This document shows, piece after piece, positions 34,720 through 46,858 of a stretch of DNA of 64,000 nt; position 1 is the first letter of the stretch; the number at the start of each line of letters is the position of its first letter. Source of the DNA: Ptiloglossa arizonensis. Taxonomy: Eukaryota > Arthropoda > Insecta > Hymenoptera > Colletidae. The stretch is from positions 248,001-312,000 of the forward strand of contig NC_135056.1 in NCBI RefSeq assembly GCF_051014685.1. The letters are read 5' to 3'. The notes under the pieces were generated by a model. That model did not search any database, was not told the DNA's origin, and saw only the letters and a list, made by a program, of their open reading frames with translations. The position numbers were made by a program, and so were the translations under genes.

Positions 34720-36410
34720 TCGCGAGATATGGCAGTTTTGAGGTAAGAAACGCTTGAGAAACTCCAAATTTTCGCAGTTCTGATGGTCGAAACGAATAAC
34801 TAGAACGGCCTAGGGGAAAACTACTCATACCGTTGTAATCGGGCGAGTTTCTACTTTCAGATGCGAGAGAAATTTTGCGGATTGGTCAATCCGTTCGCGA
34901 GATATGGCAGTTTTGAGGTAAGAAACGCTTGAGAAACTCAAAATTTTCGAAGTTCTGATGCTCGAAACGAATAACTAGAACGGCCTAGGGGAAAACTACT
35001 CATACCGTTGTATTCGGGCGAGTTTCTACTTTCAGATGCGAGAGAAATTTTGCGGATTGGTCAATCCGTTCGCGAGATATGGCAGTTTTGATGTAAGAAA
35101 CGCTTGAGAAACTCAAAATTTTCGCAGTTCTGATGCTCGAAACGAATAACTAGAACGGCCTAGGGGAAAACTACTCATACCGTTGTAATCGGGCGAGTTT
35201 CTACTTTCAGATGCGACAGAAACTTTGCGGATTGGTCAATCCGTTCGCGAGATGTGGCAGTTTTGAGGTAAGAAACGCTTGAGAAACTCCAAATTTTCGC
35301 AGTTCTGATGCTCGAATCGAATAAATAGAACGGCCTAGGGGAAAACTACTCATACCGTTGTAATGGGGCGAGTTTCTATTTTCAGATGCAACAGAAACTT
35401 TGCGGATTGGTCAATCCGTTCGCGAGATATGGCAGTTTTGAGGTAAGAAACGCTTGAGAAACTCCAAACTTTCGCAGTTCTGATGCTCGAAACGAATAAC
35501 TAGAACGGCCAAGGGAAAGACTACTCATACCGTTGTAATCGGGCGAGTTTCTACTTTCAGATGCAACAGAAATTTTGCGGATTGGTCAATCCGTTCGCGA
35601 GATATGGCAGTTTTGAGGTAAGAAACGCTTGAGAAACTCCAAACTTTCGCAGTTCTGATGCTCGAAACGAATAACTAGAACGGCCAAGGGGAAGACTACT
35701 CATACCGTTGTAATCGGGCGAGTTTCTACTTTCAGATGCAACAGAAATTTTGCGGATTGGTCAATCCGTTCGCGAGATATGGCAGTTTTGAGGTAAGAAA
35801 CGCTTGAGAAACTCCAAATTTTCGCAGTTCTGATACTCGAAACGAATAACTAGAACGGTCTAGGGGAAAACTACTCATACCATTGTAATCGGACGAGCTT
35901 CTACTTTCAGATGCAACAGAAATTTTGCGGATTGGTCAATCCGTTCGCGAGATATGGCAGTTTTGAAGTTAGAAACGCTTGAGAAACTCAAAATTTTCGC
36001 AGTTCTGATGCTCGAAACGAATAACTAGAACGGCTTAAGGGAAAAATACTCATACCGTTGTAATCGGGCGAGTTTCTACTTTCAGGTGCAACAGAAATTT
36101 TGCGAATTGGAAAATCCGTTCGCGAGATATGGCAGTTTTGAGGTAAGAAACGCTTGAGAGACTCCAAATTTTCGCAGTTCTGATGCTCGAAACGAATAAC
36201 TAGAACGGCCTAGGGGAAGACTACTCATACCGTTGTAATGGGGCGAGTTTCTACTTTCAGATGCGACAGAAACTTTGCGGATTGGTCAATCCGTTCGCCA
36301 GATATGGCAGTTTTGAGTTTAGAAACGCTTGAGAAACTCAAAACTTTCGCAGTTCTGATGCTCGAAACGAATAACTAGAACGGCCTAGGGGAAAACTACT
36401 CATACCATTG
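34720..36410 (+). repeat. HOR E copy 2 (~1690 bp)
   Basis: Repeats copy 1 at an offset of 1750 bp (GATGGTCG 34783, CCAAGGGAAAGAC about 35512, CAGGTGCAACAG about 36085). Differences include GATGTAAG near 35091, AAGACTAC near 36213 and GAGTTTAG near 36316. Homology stops near 36410. Confidence 0.85.
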
Positions 36411-39253
36411 TAATCGGACGTACTTCTAGTTTCAGATGCAACAGAAATTTTGCGGATTGGTCAATCTGTTCGCGAGATATGGCAGTTTTGAAGTTAGAAA
36501 CGGTTGAGAAACTCAAAATTTTCGCAGTTCTGATGCTCGAAACGAATAACTAGAACGGCTTAAGGGAAAAATACTCATACCATTGTAATCGGGCGAGCTT
36601 CTTCTTTCAGATGCAACAGAAATTTTGCGGATTGGTCAATCCGTTCGCGAGATATGGCAGTTTTGAGGTAAGAAACGCTTGAGAAACTCCAAACTTTCGC
36701 AGTTCTGATGCTCGAAACGAATAACTAGAACGGCCTAGGGGAAAACTACTCATACCGTTGTAATGGGGCGAGTTTCTACTTTCAGTTGCGACAGAAACTT
36801 TGCGGATTTGTCAATCCGTTCGCGAGATGTGGCAGTTTTGAGGTAAGAAACGCTTGAGAAACTCCAAATTTTCGCAGTTCTGATGCTCGAATCGAATAAC
36901 TAGAACGGCCTAGGGGAAAACAACTCATACCGTTGTAATCGGGCGAGTTTCTACTTTCAGATGCGAGAGAAATTTTGCGGATTGGTCAATCCGTTCGCGA
37001 GATATGGCAGTTTTGAGGTAAGAAACGCTTGAGAGACTCCAAATTTTCGCAGTTCTGATGCTCGAATCGAATAACTAGAACGGCCTAGGGGAAAACTACT
37101 CATACCGTTGTAATGGGGCGAGTTTCTACTTTCAGATGCAACAGAAACTTTGCGGATTGGTCAATCGGTTCGCGAGATATGGCAGTTTTGAGGTAAGAAA
37201 CGCTTGAGAAACACCAAATTTTCGCAGTTCTGATGCTCGAAACGAATAACTAGAACGGCCTAGGGGAAAACTACTCATACCGTTGTAATGGGGCGAGATT
37301 CTACTTTCAGATGCGACTGAAACTTTGCTTATTGGTCAAACCGTTCGCGAGATATGGCAGTTTTGAGGTAAGAAACGCTTGAGAAACTCCAAATTTTCGC
37401 AGTTCTGATGCTCGAAACGAATAACTAGAACGGCCTACGGGAAAACTACTCATACCGTTGTAATGGGGCGAGTTTCTACTTTCAGATGCGACAGAAACTT
37501 TGCGGATTGGTCAATCCGTTCGCGAGATATGGCAGTTTTGAGGTAAGAAACGCTTGAGAAACTCCAAATTTTCGCAGTTCTGATGCTCGAATCGAATAAC
37601 TAGAACGGCCTAGGGGAAAACTACTCATACCATTGTAATGGGGCGAGTTTCTACTTTCAGATGCAACAGAAACTTTGCGGATTGATCAATCCGTTCGCGA
37701 GATGTGGCAGTTTTGAGGTAAGAAACGCTTGAGAAACTCCAAATTTTCGCAGTTCTGATGCTCGAAACGAATAACTAGAACGGCTTAGGGGAAAACTACT
37801 CATACCGTTGTAATGGGGCGAGTTTCTACTTTCAGATGCAACAGAAACTTTGCGGATTGGTCAATCGGTTCGCGAGATATGGCAGTTTTGAGGTAAGAAA
37901 CGCTTGAGAAACTCCAAATTTTCGCAGTTCTGATGCTCGAAACGAATAACTAGAACGGCCAAGGGGAAGACTACTCATACCGTTGTAATCGGGCGAGTTT
38001 CTACTTTCAGATGCAACAGAAATTTTGCGGATTGGTCAATCCGTTCGCGAGATATGGCAGTTTTGAGGTAAGAAACGCTTGAGGAACTCCAAATTTTCGC
38101 AGTTCTGATGCTCGAAACGAATAACTAGAACGGCCTAGGGGAAAACTATTCATACCGTTGTAATCGGGCGAGTTTCTACTTTCAGATGCGAGAGAAATTT
38201 TGCGGATTGGTCAATCCGTTCGCGAGATATGGCAGTTTTGAGGTAAGAAACGCTTGAGAAACTCCAAATTTTCGCAGTTCTGATGTTCGAAACGAATAAC
38301 TAGAACGGCCTAGGGGAAAACTACTCATACAGTTGTAATCGGGCGAGTTTCTACTTTCAGATGCGAGAGAAATTTTGCGGATTGGTCAATCCGTTCGCGA
38401 GATGTGGCAGTTTTGAGGTAAGAAACGCTTGAGTAACTCAAAATTTTCGCAGTTCTGATGCTCGAAACGAATAACTAGAACGGCCTAGGGGAAAACTACT
38501 CATACCGTTGTAATCGGGCGAGTTTCTACTTTCAGATGCAACAGAAACTTTGCGGATTGGTCAATCGGTTCGCGAGATATGGCAGTTTTGAGGTAAGAAA
38601 CGCTTGAGAAACTCCAAATTTTCGCAGTTCTGATGCTCGAAACGAATAACTAGAACGGCCAAGGGGAAGACTACTCGTACCGTTGTAATCGGGCGAGTTT
38701 CTACTTTCAGATGCAACAGAAACTTTGCGGATTGGTCAATCGGTTCGCGAGATATGGCAGTTTTGAGGTAAGAAACGCTTGAGAAACTCCAAATTTTCGC
38801 AGTTCTGATGCTCGAAACGAATAACTAGAACGGCCAAGGGGAAGACTACTCATACCGTTGTAATCGGGCGAGTTTCTACTTTCAGATGCAACAGAAATTT
38901 TGCGGATTGGTCAATCCGTTCGCGAGATATGGCAGTTTTGAGGTAAGAAACGCTTGAGAAACTCCAAATTTTCGCAGTTCTGATGCTCGAAACGAATAAC
39001 TAGAACGGCCTAGGGGAAAACTATTCATACCGTTGTAATCGGGCGAGTTTCTACTTTCAGATGCCAGAGAAATGTTGCGGATTGGTCAATCCGTTCGCGA
39101 GATATGGCAGTTTTGAGGTAAGAAACGCTTGAGAAACTCCAAATTTTCGCAGTTCTGATGCTCGAAACGAATAACTAGAACGGCCTAGGGGAAGACTACT
39201 CATACCGTTGTAATCGGGCGAGTTTCTACTTTCAGATGCAACAGAATCTTTGG
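36411..39253 (+). repeat. Region F, monomers without a clear higher-order period
   Basis: About sixteen monomers. The region contains some of the most divergent sequence in the window: GGACGTACTTCTAGTTTCAG near 36417-36436, CAATCTGTTCG near 36466, CAGTTGCGACAG near 36784 and GATGCCAGAGAAATG near 39061. It also holds the TGTTCGAAACG / CATACAGTTG / GAGTAACTC monomers (38280-38440) that reappear in every copy of HOR H. Confidence 0.7.
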
Positions 39254-41700
39254 GGATTGGTCAATCCGTTCGCGAGATCTGGCAGTTTTGAGGTAAGAAA
39301 CGCTTGAGAAACTCCAATTTTTCGCAGTTCTGATGCTCGAAACGAATTACTAGAACGGCCTAGGGAAGACTACTCATATCGTTGTAGTCGGGCGAGTTTC
39401 TACTTTCAGATGCAACAGAAATTTTGCGGATTGGTCAATCCGTTCGCGAGATATGGCAGCTTTGAGGTATGAAACGCTTGAGGAACTCCAAATTTTCGCA
39501 GTTCTGATGCTCGAAACGAATAACTAGAACGGCCTAGGGGAAAACTACTCATACCGTTGTAATCGGGCGAGTTTCTACTTTCAGATGCAACAGAAATTTT
39601 GCGGATTGGTCAATCCGTTCGCGAGATATGGCAGTTTTGATGTAAGAAACGCTTGAGAAACTCCAAATTTTCGCAGTTCTGATGCTCGAAACGAATAACT
39701 AGAACGGCCTAGGGGAAAACTACTCATACCGTTGTAATGGGGCGAGTTTCTATTTTCAGATGCAACAGAAACTTTGCGGATTGGTCAATCCGTTCGCGAG
39801 ATATGGCAGTTTTGAGGTAAGAAACGCTTGAGAAACTCCAAATTTTCGCAGTTCTGATGCTCGAAACGAATAACTAGAACGGCCTAGGGGAAAACTACTC
39901 ATACCGTTGTAATGGGGCGAGATTCTACTTTCAGATGCGACTGAAACTTTGCTTATTGGTCAAACCGTTCGCGAGATATGGCAGTTTTGAGGTAAGAAAC
40001 GCTTGAGAAACTCCAAATTTTCGCAGTTCTGATGCTCGAAACGAATAACTAGAACGGCCTACGGGAAAACTACTCATACCGTTGTAATGGGGCGAGTTTC
40101 TACTTTCAGATGCGACAGAAACTTTGCGGATTGGTCAATCCGTTCGCGAGATATGGCAGTTTTGAGGTAAGAAACGCTTGAGAAACTCCAAATTTTCGCA
40201 GTTCTGATGCTCGAAACGAATAACGAGAACGGCCTAGGGGAAAACTACTCATACCATTGTAATCGGGCGAGCTTCTTCTTTCAGATGCAACTGAAATTTT
40301 GCGGATTGGTCAATCCGTTCGCGAGATATGGCAGTTTTGAGGTAAGAAACGGTCGAGAAACTCCAAATTTCGCAGTTCTGATGCTCGAATCGAATAACTA
40401 GAACGGTCTAGGGGAAAACTACTCATACCGTTGTAATGGGGCGAGTTTCTACTTTCAGATGCGACAGAAACTTTGCGGATTGGTCAATCCGTTCGCGAGA
40501 TGTGGCAGTTTTGAGGTAAGAAACGCTTGAGAAACTCCAAATTTTCGCAGTTCTGATGCTCGAATCGAATAACTAGAACGGCCTAGGGGAAAACTACTCA
40601 TACCGTTGTAATGGGGCGAGTTTCTATTTTCAGATGCAACAGAAACTTTGCGGATTGGTCAATCCGTTCGCGAGATATGGCAGTTTTGAGGTAAGAAACG
40701 CTAGAGAAACTCCAAACTTTCGCAGTTCTGATGCTCGAAACGAATAACTAGAACGGCCTAGGGGAAAACTACTCATACCATTGTAATCGGGCGAGCTTCT
40801 TCTTTCAGATGCAACTGAAATTTTGCGGATTGGTCAATCCGTTCGCGAGATATGGCAGTTTTGAGGTAAGAAACGGTCGAGAAACTCCAAATTTCGCAGT
40901 TCTGATGCTCGAATCGAATAACTAGAACGGCCTAGGGGAAAACTACTCATACCGTTGTAATGGGGCGAGTTTCTACTTTCAGATGCGACAGAAACTTTGC
41001 GGATTGGTCAATCCGTTCGCGAGATGTGGCAGTTTTGAGGTAAGAAACGCTTGAGAAACTCCAAATTTTCGCAGTTCTGATGCTCGAATCGAATAACTAG
41101 AACGGCCTAGGGGAAAACTACTCATACCGTTGTAATGGGGCGAGTTTCTATTTTCAGATGCAACAGAAACTTTGCGGATTGGTCAATCCGTTCGCGAGAT
41201 ATGGCAGTTTTGAGGTAAGAAACGCTTGAGAAACTCCAAATTTTCGCAGTTCTGATGCTCGAAACGAATAACTAGAACGGCCAAGGGGAAGACTACTCAT
41301 ACCGTTGTAATCGGGCGAGTTTCTACTTTCAGATGCAACAGAAACTTTGCGGATTGGTCAATCGGTTCGCGAGATATGGCAGTTTTGAGGTAAGAAACGC
41401 TTGAGAAACTCCAAATTTTCGCAGTTCTGATGCTCGAAACGAATAACTAGAACGGCCAAGGGGAAGACTACTCATACCGTTGTAATCGGGCGAGTTTCTA
41501 CTTTCAGATGCGACAGAAACTTTGCGGATTGGTCAATCCGTTCGCGAGATATGGCAGTTTTGAGGTAAGAAACGCTTGAGAAACTCCAAATTTTCGCAGT
41601 TCTGATGCTCGAAACGAATAACGAGAACGGCCTAGGGGAAAACTACTCATACCATTGTAATCGGGCGAGCTTCTTCTTTCAGATGCAACTGAAATTTTGC
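39254..41700 (+). repeat. HOR G copy 1 (14 monomers, 2447 bp)
   Basis: Begins inside a monomer at GGATTGGTCAATCC with the unusual GAGATCTGG (AGATCT at 39275-39280), then GAATTACTAG, CCTAGGGAAGAC with CATATCGTTGTAGTCGG, GCAGCTTTGAGGTATG, GATGTAAG, an m7-type monomer, CCTACGGG, the m2 marker (40217) and GCTAGAG. All of these recur 2447 bp downstream. Confidence 0.88.
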
Positions 41701-44147
41701 GGATTGGTCAATCCGTTCGCGAGATCTGGCAGTTTTGAGGTAAGAAACGCTTGAGAAACTCCAATTTTTCGCAGTTCTGATGCTCGAAACGAATTACTAG
41801 AACGGCCTAGGGAAGACTACTCATATCGTTGTAGTCGGGCGAGTTTCTACTTTCAGATGCAACAGAAATTTTGCGGATTGGTCAATCCGTTCGCGAGATA
41901 TGGCAGCTTTGAGGTATGAAACGCTTGAGGAACTCCAAATTTTCGCAGTTCTGATGCTCGAAACGAATAACTAGAACGGCCTAGGGGAAAACTACTCATA
42001 CCGTTGTAATCGGGCGAGTTTCTACTTTCAGATGCAACAGAAATTTTGCGGATTGGTCAATCCGTTCGCGAGATATGGCAGTTTTGATGTAAGAAACGCT
42101 TGAGAAACTCCAAATTTTCGCAGTTCTGATGCTCGAAACGAATAACTAGAACGGCCTAGGGGAAAACTACTCATACCGTTGTAATGGGGCGAGTTTCTAT
42201 TTTCAGATGCAACAGAAACTTTGCGGATTGGTCAATCCGTTCGCGAGATATGGCAGTTTTGAGGTAAGAAACGCTTGAGAAACTCCAAATTTTCGCAGTT
42301 CTGATGCTCGAAACGAATAACTAGAACGGCCTAGGGGAAAACTACTCATACCGTTGTAATGGGGCGAGATTCTACTTTCAGATGCGACTGAAACTTTGCT
42401 TATTGGTCAAACCGTTCGCGAGATATGGCAGTTTTGAGGTAAGAAACGCTTGAGAAACTCCAAATTTTCGCAGTTCTGATGCTCGAAACGAATAACTAGA
42501 ACGGCCTACGGGAAAACTACTCATACCGTTGTAATGGGGCGAGTTTCTACTTTCAGATGCGACAGAAACTTTGCGGATTGGTCAATCCGTTCGCGAGATA
42601 TGGCAGTTTTGAGGTAAGAAACGCTTGAGAAACTCCAAATTTTCGCAGTTCTGATGCTCGAAACGAATAACGAGAACGGCCTAGGGGAAAACTACTCATA
42701 CCATTGTAATCGGGCGAGCTTCTTCTTTCAGATGCAACTGAAATTTTGCGGATTGGTCAATCCGTTCGCGAGATATGGCAGTTTTGAGGTAAGAAACGGT
42801 CGAGAAACTCCAAATTTCGCAGTTCCGATGCTCGAATCGAATAACTAGAACGGTCTAGGGGAAAACTACTCATACCGTTGTAATGGGGCGAGTTTCTACT
42901 TTCAGATGCGACAGAAACTTTGCGGATTGGTCAATCCGTTCGCGAGATGTGGCAGTTTTGAGGTAAGAAACGCTTGAGAAACTCCAAATTTTCGCAGTTC
43001 TGATGCTCGAATCGAATAACTAGAACGGCCTAGGGGAAAACTACTCATACCGTTGTAATGGGGCGAGTTTCTATTTTCAGATGCAACAGAAACTTTGCGG
43101 ATTGGTCAATCCGTTCGCGAGATATGGCAGTTTTGAGGTAAGAAACGCTAGAGAAACTCCAAACTTTCGCAGTTCTGATGCTCGAAACGAATAACTAGAA
43201 CGGCCTAGGGGAAAACTACTCATACCATTGTAATCGGGCGAGCTTCTTCTTTCAGATGCAACTGAAATTTTGCGGATTGGTCAATCCGTTCGCGAGATAT
43301 GGCAGTTTTGAGGTAAGAAACGGTCGAGAAACTCCAAATTTCGCAGTTCTGATGCTCGAATCGAATAACTAGAACGGCCTAGGGGAAAACTACTCATACC
43401 GTTGTAATGGGGCGAGTTTCTACTTTCAGATGCGACAGAAACTTTGCGGATTGGTCAATCCGTTCGCGAGATGTGGCAGTTTTGAGGTAAGAAACGCTTG
43501 AGAAACTCCAAATTTTCGCAGTTCTGATGCTCGAATCGAATAACTAGAACGGCCTAGGGGAAAACTACTCATACCGTTGTAATGGGGCGAGTTTCTATTT
43601 TCAGATGCAACAGAAACTTTGCGGATTGGTCAATCCGTTCGCGAGATATGGCAGTTTTGAGGTAAGAAACGCTTGAGAAACTCCAAATTTTCGCAGTTCT
43701 GATGCTCGAAACGAATAACTAGAACGGCCAAGGGGAAGACTACTCATACCGTTGTAATCGGGCGAGTTTCTACTTTCAGATGCAACAGAAACTTTGCGGA
43801 TTGGTCAATCGGTTCGCGAGATATGGCAGTTTTGAGGTAAGAAACGCTTGAGAAACTCCAAATTTTCGCAGTTCTGATGCTCGAAACGAATAACTAGAAC
43901 GGCCAAGGGGAAGACTACTCATACCGTTGTAATCGGGCGAGTTTCTACTTTCAGATGCGACAGAAACTTTGCGGATTGGTCAATCCGTTCGCGAGATATG
44001 GCAGTTTTGAGGTAAGAAACGCTTGAGAAACTCCAAATTTTCGCAGTTCTGATGCTCGAAACGAATAACGAGAACGGCCTAGGGGAAAACTACTCATACC
44101 ATTGTAATCGGGCGAGCTTCTTCTTTCAGATGCAACTGAAATTTTGC
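41701..44147 (+). repeat. HOR G copy 2 (14 monomers, 2447 bp)
   Basis: Repeats copy 1, with AGATCT at 41722-41727. The junction monomer has an m2-type front (CTTCTTCTTTCAG, GCAACTG) and an AGATCT-type rear, so the crossover falls at or just before the dyad GGATTGGTCAATCC. A private change turns CAGTTCTGATG into CAGTTCCGATG near 42825. Confidence 0.88.
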
Positions 44148-46858
44148 GGATTGGTCAATCCGTTCGCGAGATATGGCAGTTTTGAGGTAAGATACGGTCG
44201 AGAAACTCCAAATTTCGCAGTTCTGATGCTCGAATCGAATAACTAGAACGGTCTAGGGGAAAACTACTCATACCGTTGTAATGGGGCGAGTTTCTACTTT
44301 CAGATGCGACAGAAACTTTGCGGATTGGTCAATCCGTTCGCGAGATGTGGCAGTTTTGACGTAAGAAACGCTTGAGAAACTCCAAATTTTCGCAGTTCTG
44401 ATGCTCGAATCGAATAACTAGAACGGCCTAGGGGAAAACTACTCATACCGTTGTAATGGGGCGAGTTTCTATTTTCAGATGCAACAGAAACTTTGCGGAT
44501 TGGTCAATCCGTTCGCGAGATATGGCAGTTTTGAGGTAAGAAACGCTAGAGAAACTCCAAACTTTCGCAGTTCTGATGCTCGAAACGAATAACTAGAACG
44601 GCCTAGGGGAAAACTACTCATACCATTGTAATCGGGCGAGCTTCTTCTTTCAGATCCAACTGAAATTTTGCGGATTGGTCAATCCGTTCGCGAGATATGG
44701 CAGTTTTGAGGTAAGAAACGGTCGAGAAACTCCAAAATTCGCAGTTCTGATGCTCGAATCGAATAACTAGAACGGCCTAGGGGAAAACTACTCATACCGT
44801 TGTAATGGGGCGAGTTTCTACTTTCAGATGCAACAGAAACTTTGCGGATTGGTCAATCCGTTCGCGAGATATGGCAGTTTTGAGGTAAGAAACGCTAGAG
44901 AAACTCCAAACTTTCGCAGTTCTGATGCTCGAAACGAATAACTAGAACGGCCAAGGGGAAGACTACTCATACCGTTGTAATCGGGCGAGTTTCTACTTTC
45001 AGATGCAACAGAAATTTTGCGGATTGGTCAATCCGTTCGCGAGATATGGCAGTTTTGAGGTAAGAAACGCTTGAGAAACTCCAAATTTTCGCAGTTCTGA
45101 TGTTCGAAACGAATAACTAGAACGGCCTAGGGGAAAACTACTCATACAGTTGTAATCGGGCGAGTTTCTACTTTCAGATGCGAGAGAAATTTTGCGGATT
45201 GGTCAATCCGTTCGCGAGATGTGGCAGTTTTGAGGTAAGAAACGCTTGAGTAACTCAAAATTTTCGCAGTTCTGAAGCTCGAAACGAATAACTAGAACGG
45301 CCTAGGGGAAAGCTACTCACACCGTTGTAATCGGGCGAGTTTCTACTTTCAGATGCGAGAGAAATTTTGCGGATTGGTCAATCCGTTCGCGAGATATGGC
45401 AGTTTTGAGGTAAGAAACGCTTGAGAAACTCAAAATTTTCGCAGTTCTGATGCTCGAAACGAATAACTAGAACGGCCTAGGGGAAAACTACTCATACCAT
45501 TGTAATCCGGCGAGCTTCTACTTTCAGATGCAACAGAAATTTTGCGAATTGGTCAATCCGTTCGCGAGATATGGCAGTTTTGAGGTAAGAAACGCTAGAG
45601 AAACTCCAAATTTTCGCAGTTCTGATGCTCGAATCGAATAACTAGAACGGCCTAGGGGAAAACTACTCATACCGTTGTAATGGGGCGAGATTCTACTTTC
45701 AGATGCGACTGAAACTTTGCTTATTGGTCAAACCGTTCGCGAGATATGGCAGTTTTGAGGTAAGAAACGCTTGAGAAACTCCAAATTTTCGCAGTTCTGA
45801 TGCTCGAAACGAATAACTAGAACGGCCTAGGGGAAAACTACTCATACCGTTGTAATGGGGCGAGTTTCTATTTTCAGATGCAACAGAAACTTTGCGGATT
45901 GGTCAATCCGTTCGCGAGATATGGCAGTTTTGAGGTAAGAAACGCTAGAGAAACTCCAAACTTTCGCAGTTCTGATGCTCGAAACGAATAACTAGAACGG
46001 CCTAGGGGAAAACTACTCATACCATTGTAATCGGGCGAGCTTCTTCTTTCAGATGCAACTGAAATTTTGCGGATTGGTCAATCCGTTCGCGAGATATGGC
46101 AGTTTTGAGGTAAGAAACGGTCGAGAAACTCCAAATTTCGCAGTTCTGATGCTCGAATCGAATAACTAGAACGGCCTAGGGGAAAACTACTCATACCGTT
46201 GTAATGGGGCGAGTTTCTACTTTCAGATGCGACAGAAACTTTGCGGATTGGTCAATCCGTTCGCGAGATGTGGCAGTTTTGAGGTAAGAAACGCTTGAGA
46301 AACTCCAAATTTTCGCAGTTCTGATGCTCGAATCGAATAACTAGAACGGCCTAGGGGAAAACTACTCATACCGTTGTAATGGGGCGAGTTTCTATTTTCA
46401 GATGCAACAGAAACTTTGCGGATTGGTCAATCCGTTCGCGAGATATGGCAGTTTTGAGGTAAGAAACGCTTGAGAAACTCCAAATTTTCGCAGTTCTGAT
46501 GCTTGAAACGAATAACTAGAACGGCCAAGGGGAAGACTACTCATACCGTTGTAATCGGGCGAGTTTCTACTTTCAGATGCAACAGAAACTTTGCGGATTG
46601 GTCAATCGGTTCGCGAGATATGGCAGTTTTGAGGTAAGAAACGCTTGAGAAACTCCAAATTTTCGCAGTTCTGATGCTCGAAACGAATAACTAGAACGGC
46701 CAAGCGGAAGACTACTCATACCGTTGTAATCGGGCGAGTTTCTACTTTCAGATGCGACAGAAACTTTGCGGATTGGTCAATCCGTTCGCGAGATATGGCA
46801 GTTTTGAGGTAAGAAACGCTTGAGAAACTCCAAATTTTCGCAGTTCTGATGCTCGAAA
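44062..46858 (+). repeat. HOR H copy 1 (16 monomers, 2797 bp)
   Basis: Starts with the m2 marker. Markers in order: TCTAGGGG with GACGTAAG, CTATTTTCAG with GCTAGAG, CAGATCCAACTG with AAAATTCGCAG, GCTAGAG, CCAAGGGG, TGTTCG/CATACAG, GAAGCTCG/AAAGCTACTCACACC, AATCCGGCGAG, an m7-type monomer, CTATTTTCAG, an m2-like monomer, GATGTGG, CTATTTTCAG, GCTTGAAACG with CCAAGGGG, and CCAAGCGGAAGAC. Its first eight monomers relate to the end of HOR G, so the two domains share ancestry. The first bases overlap the end of G copy 2. Confidence 0.92.
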
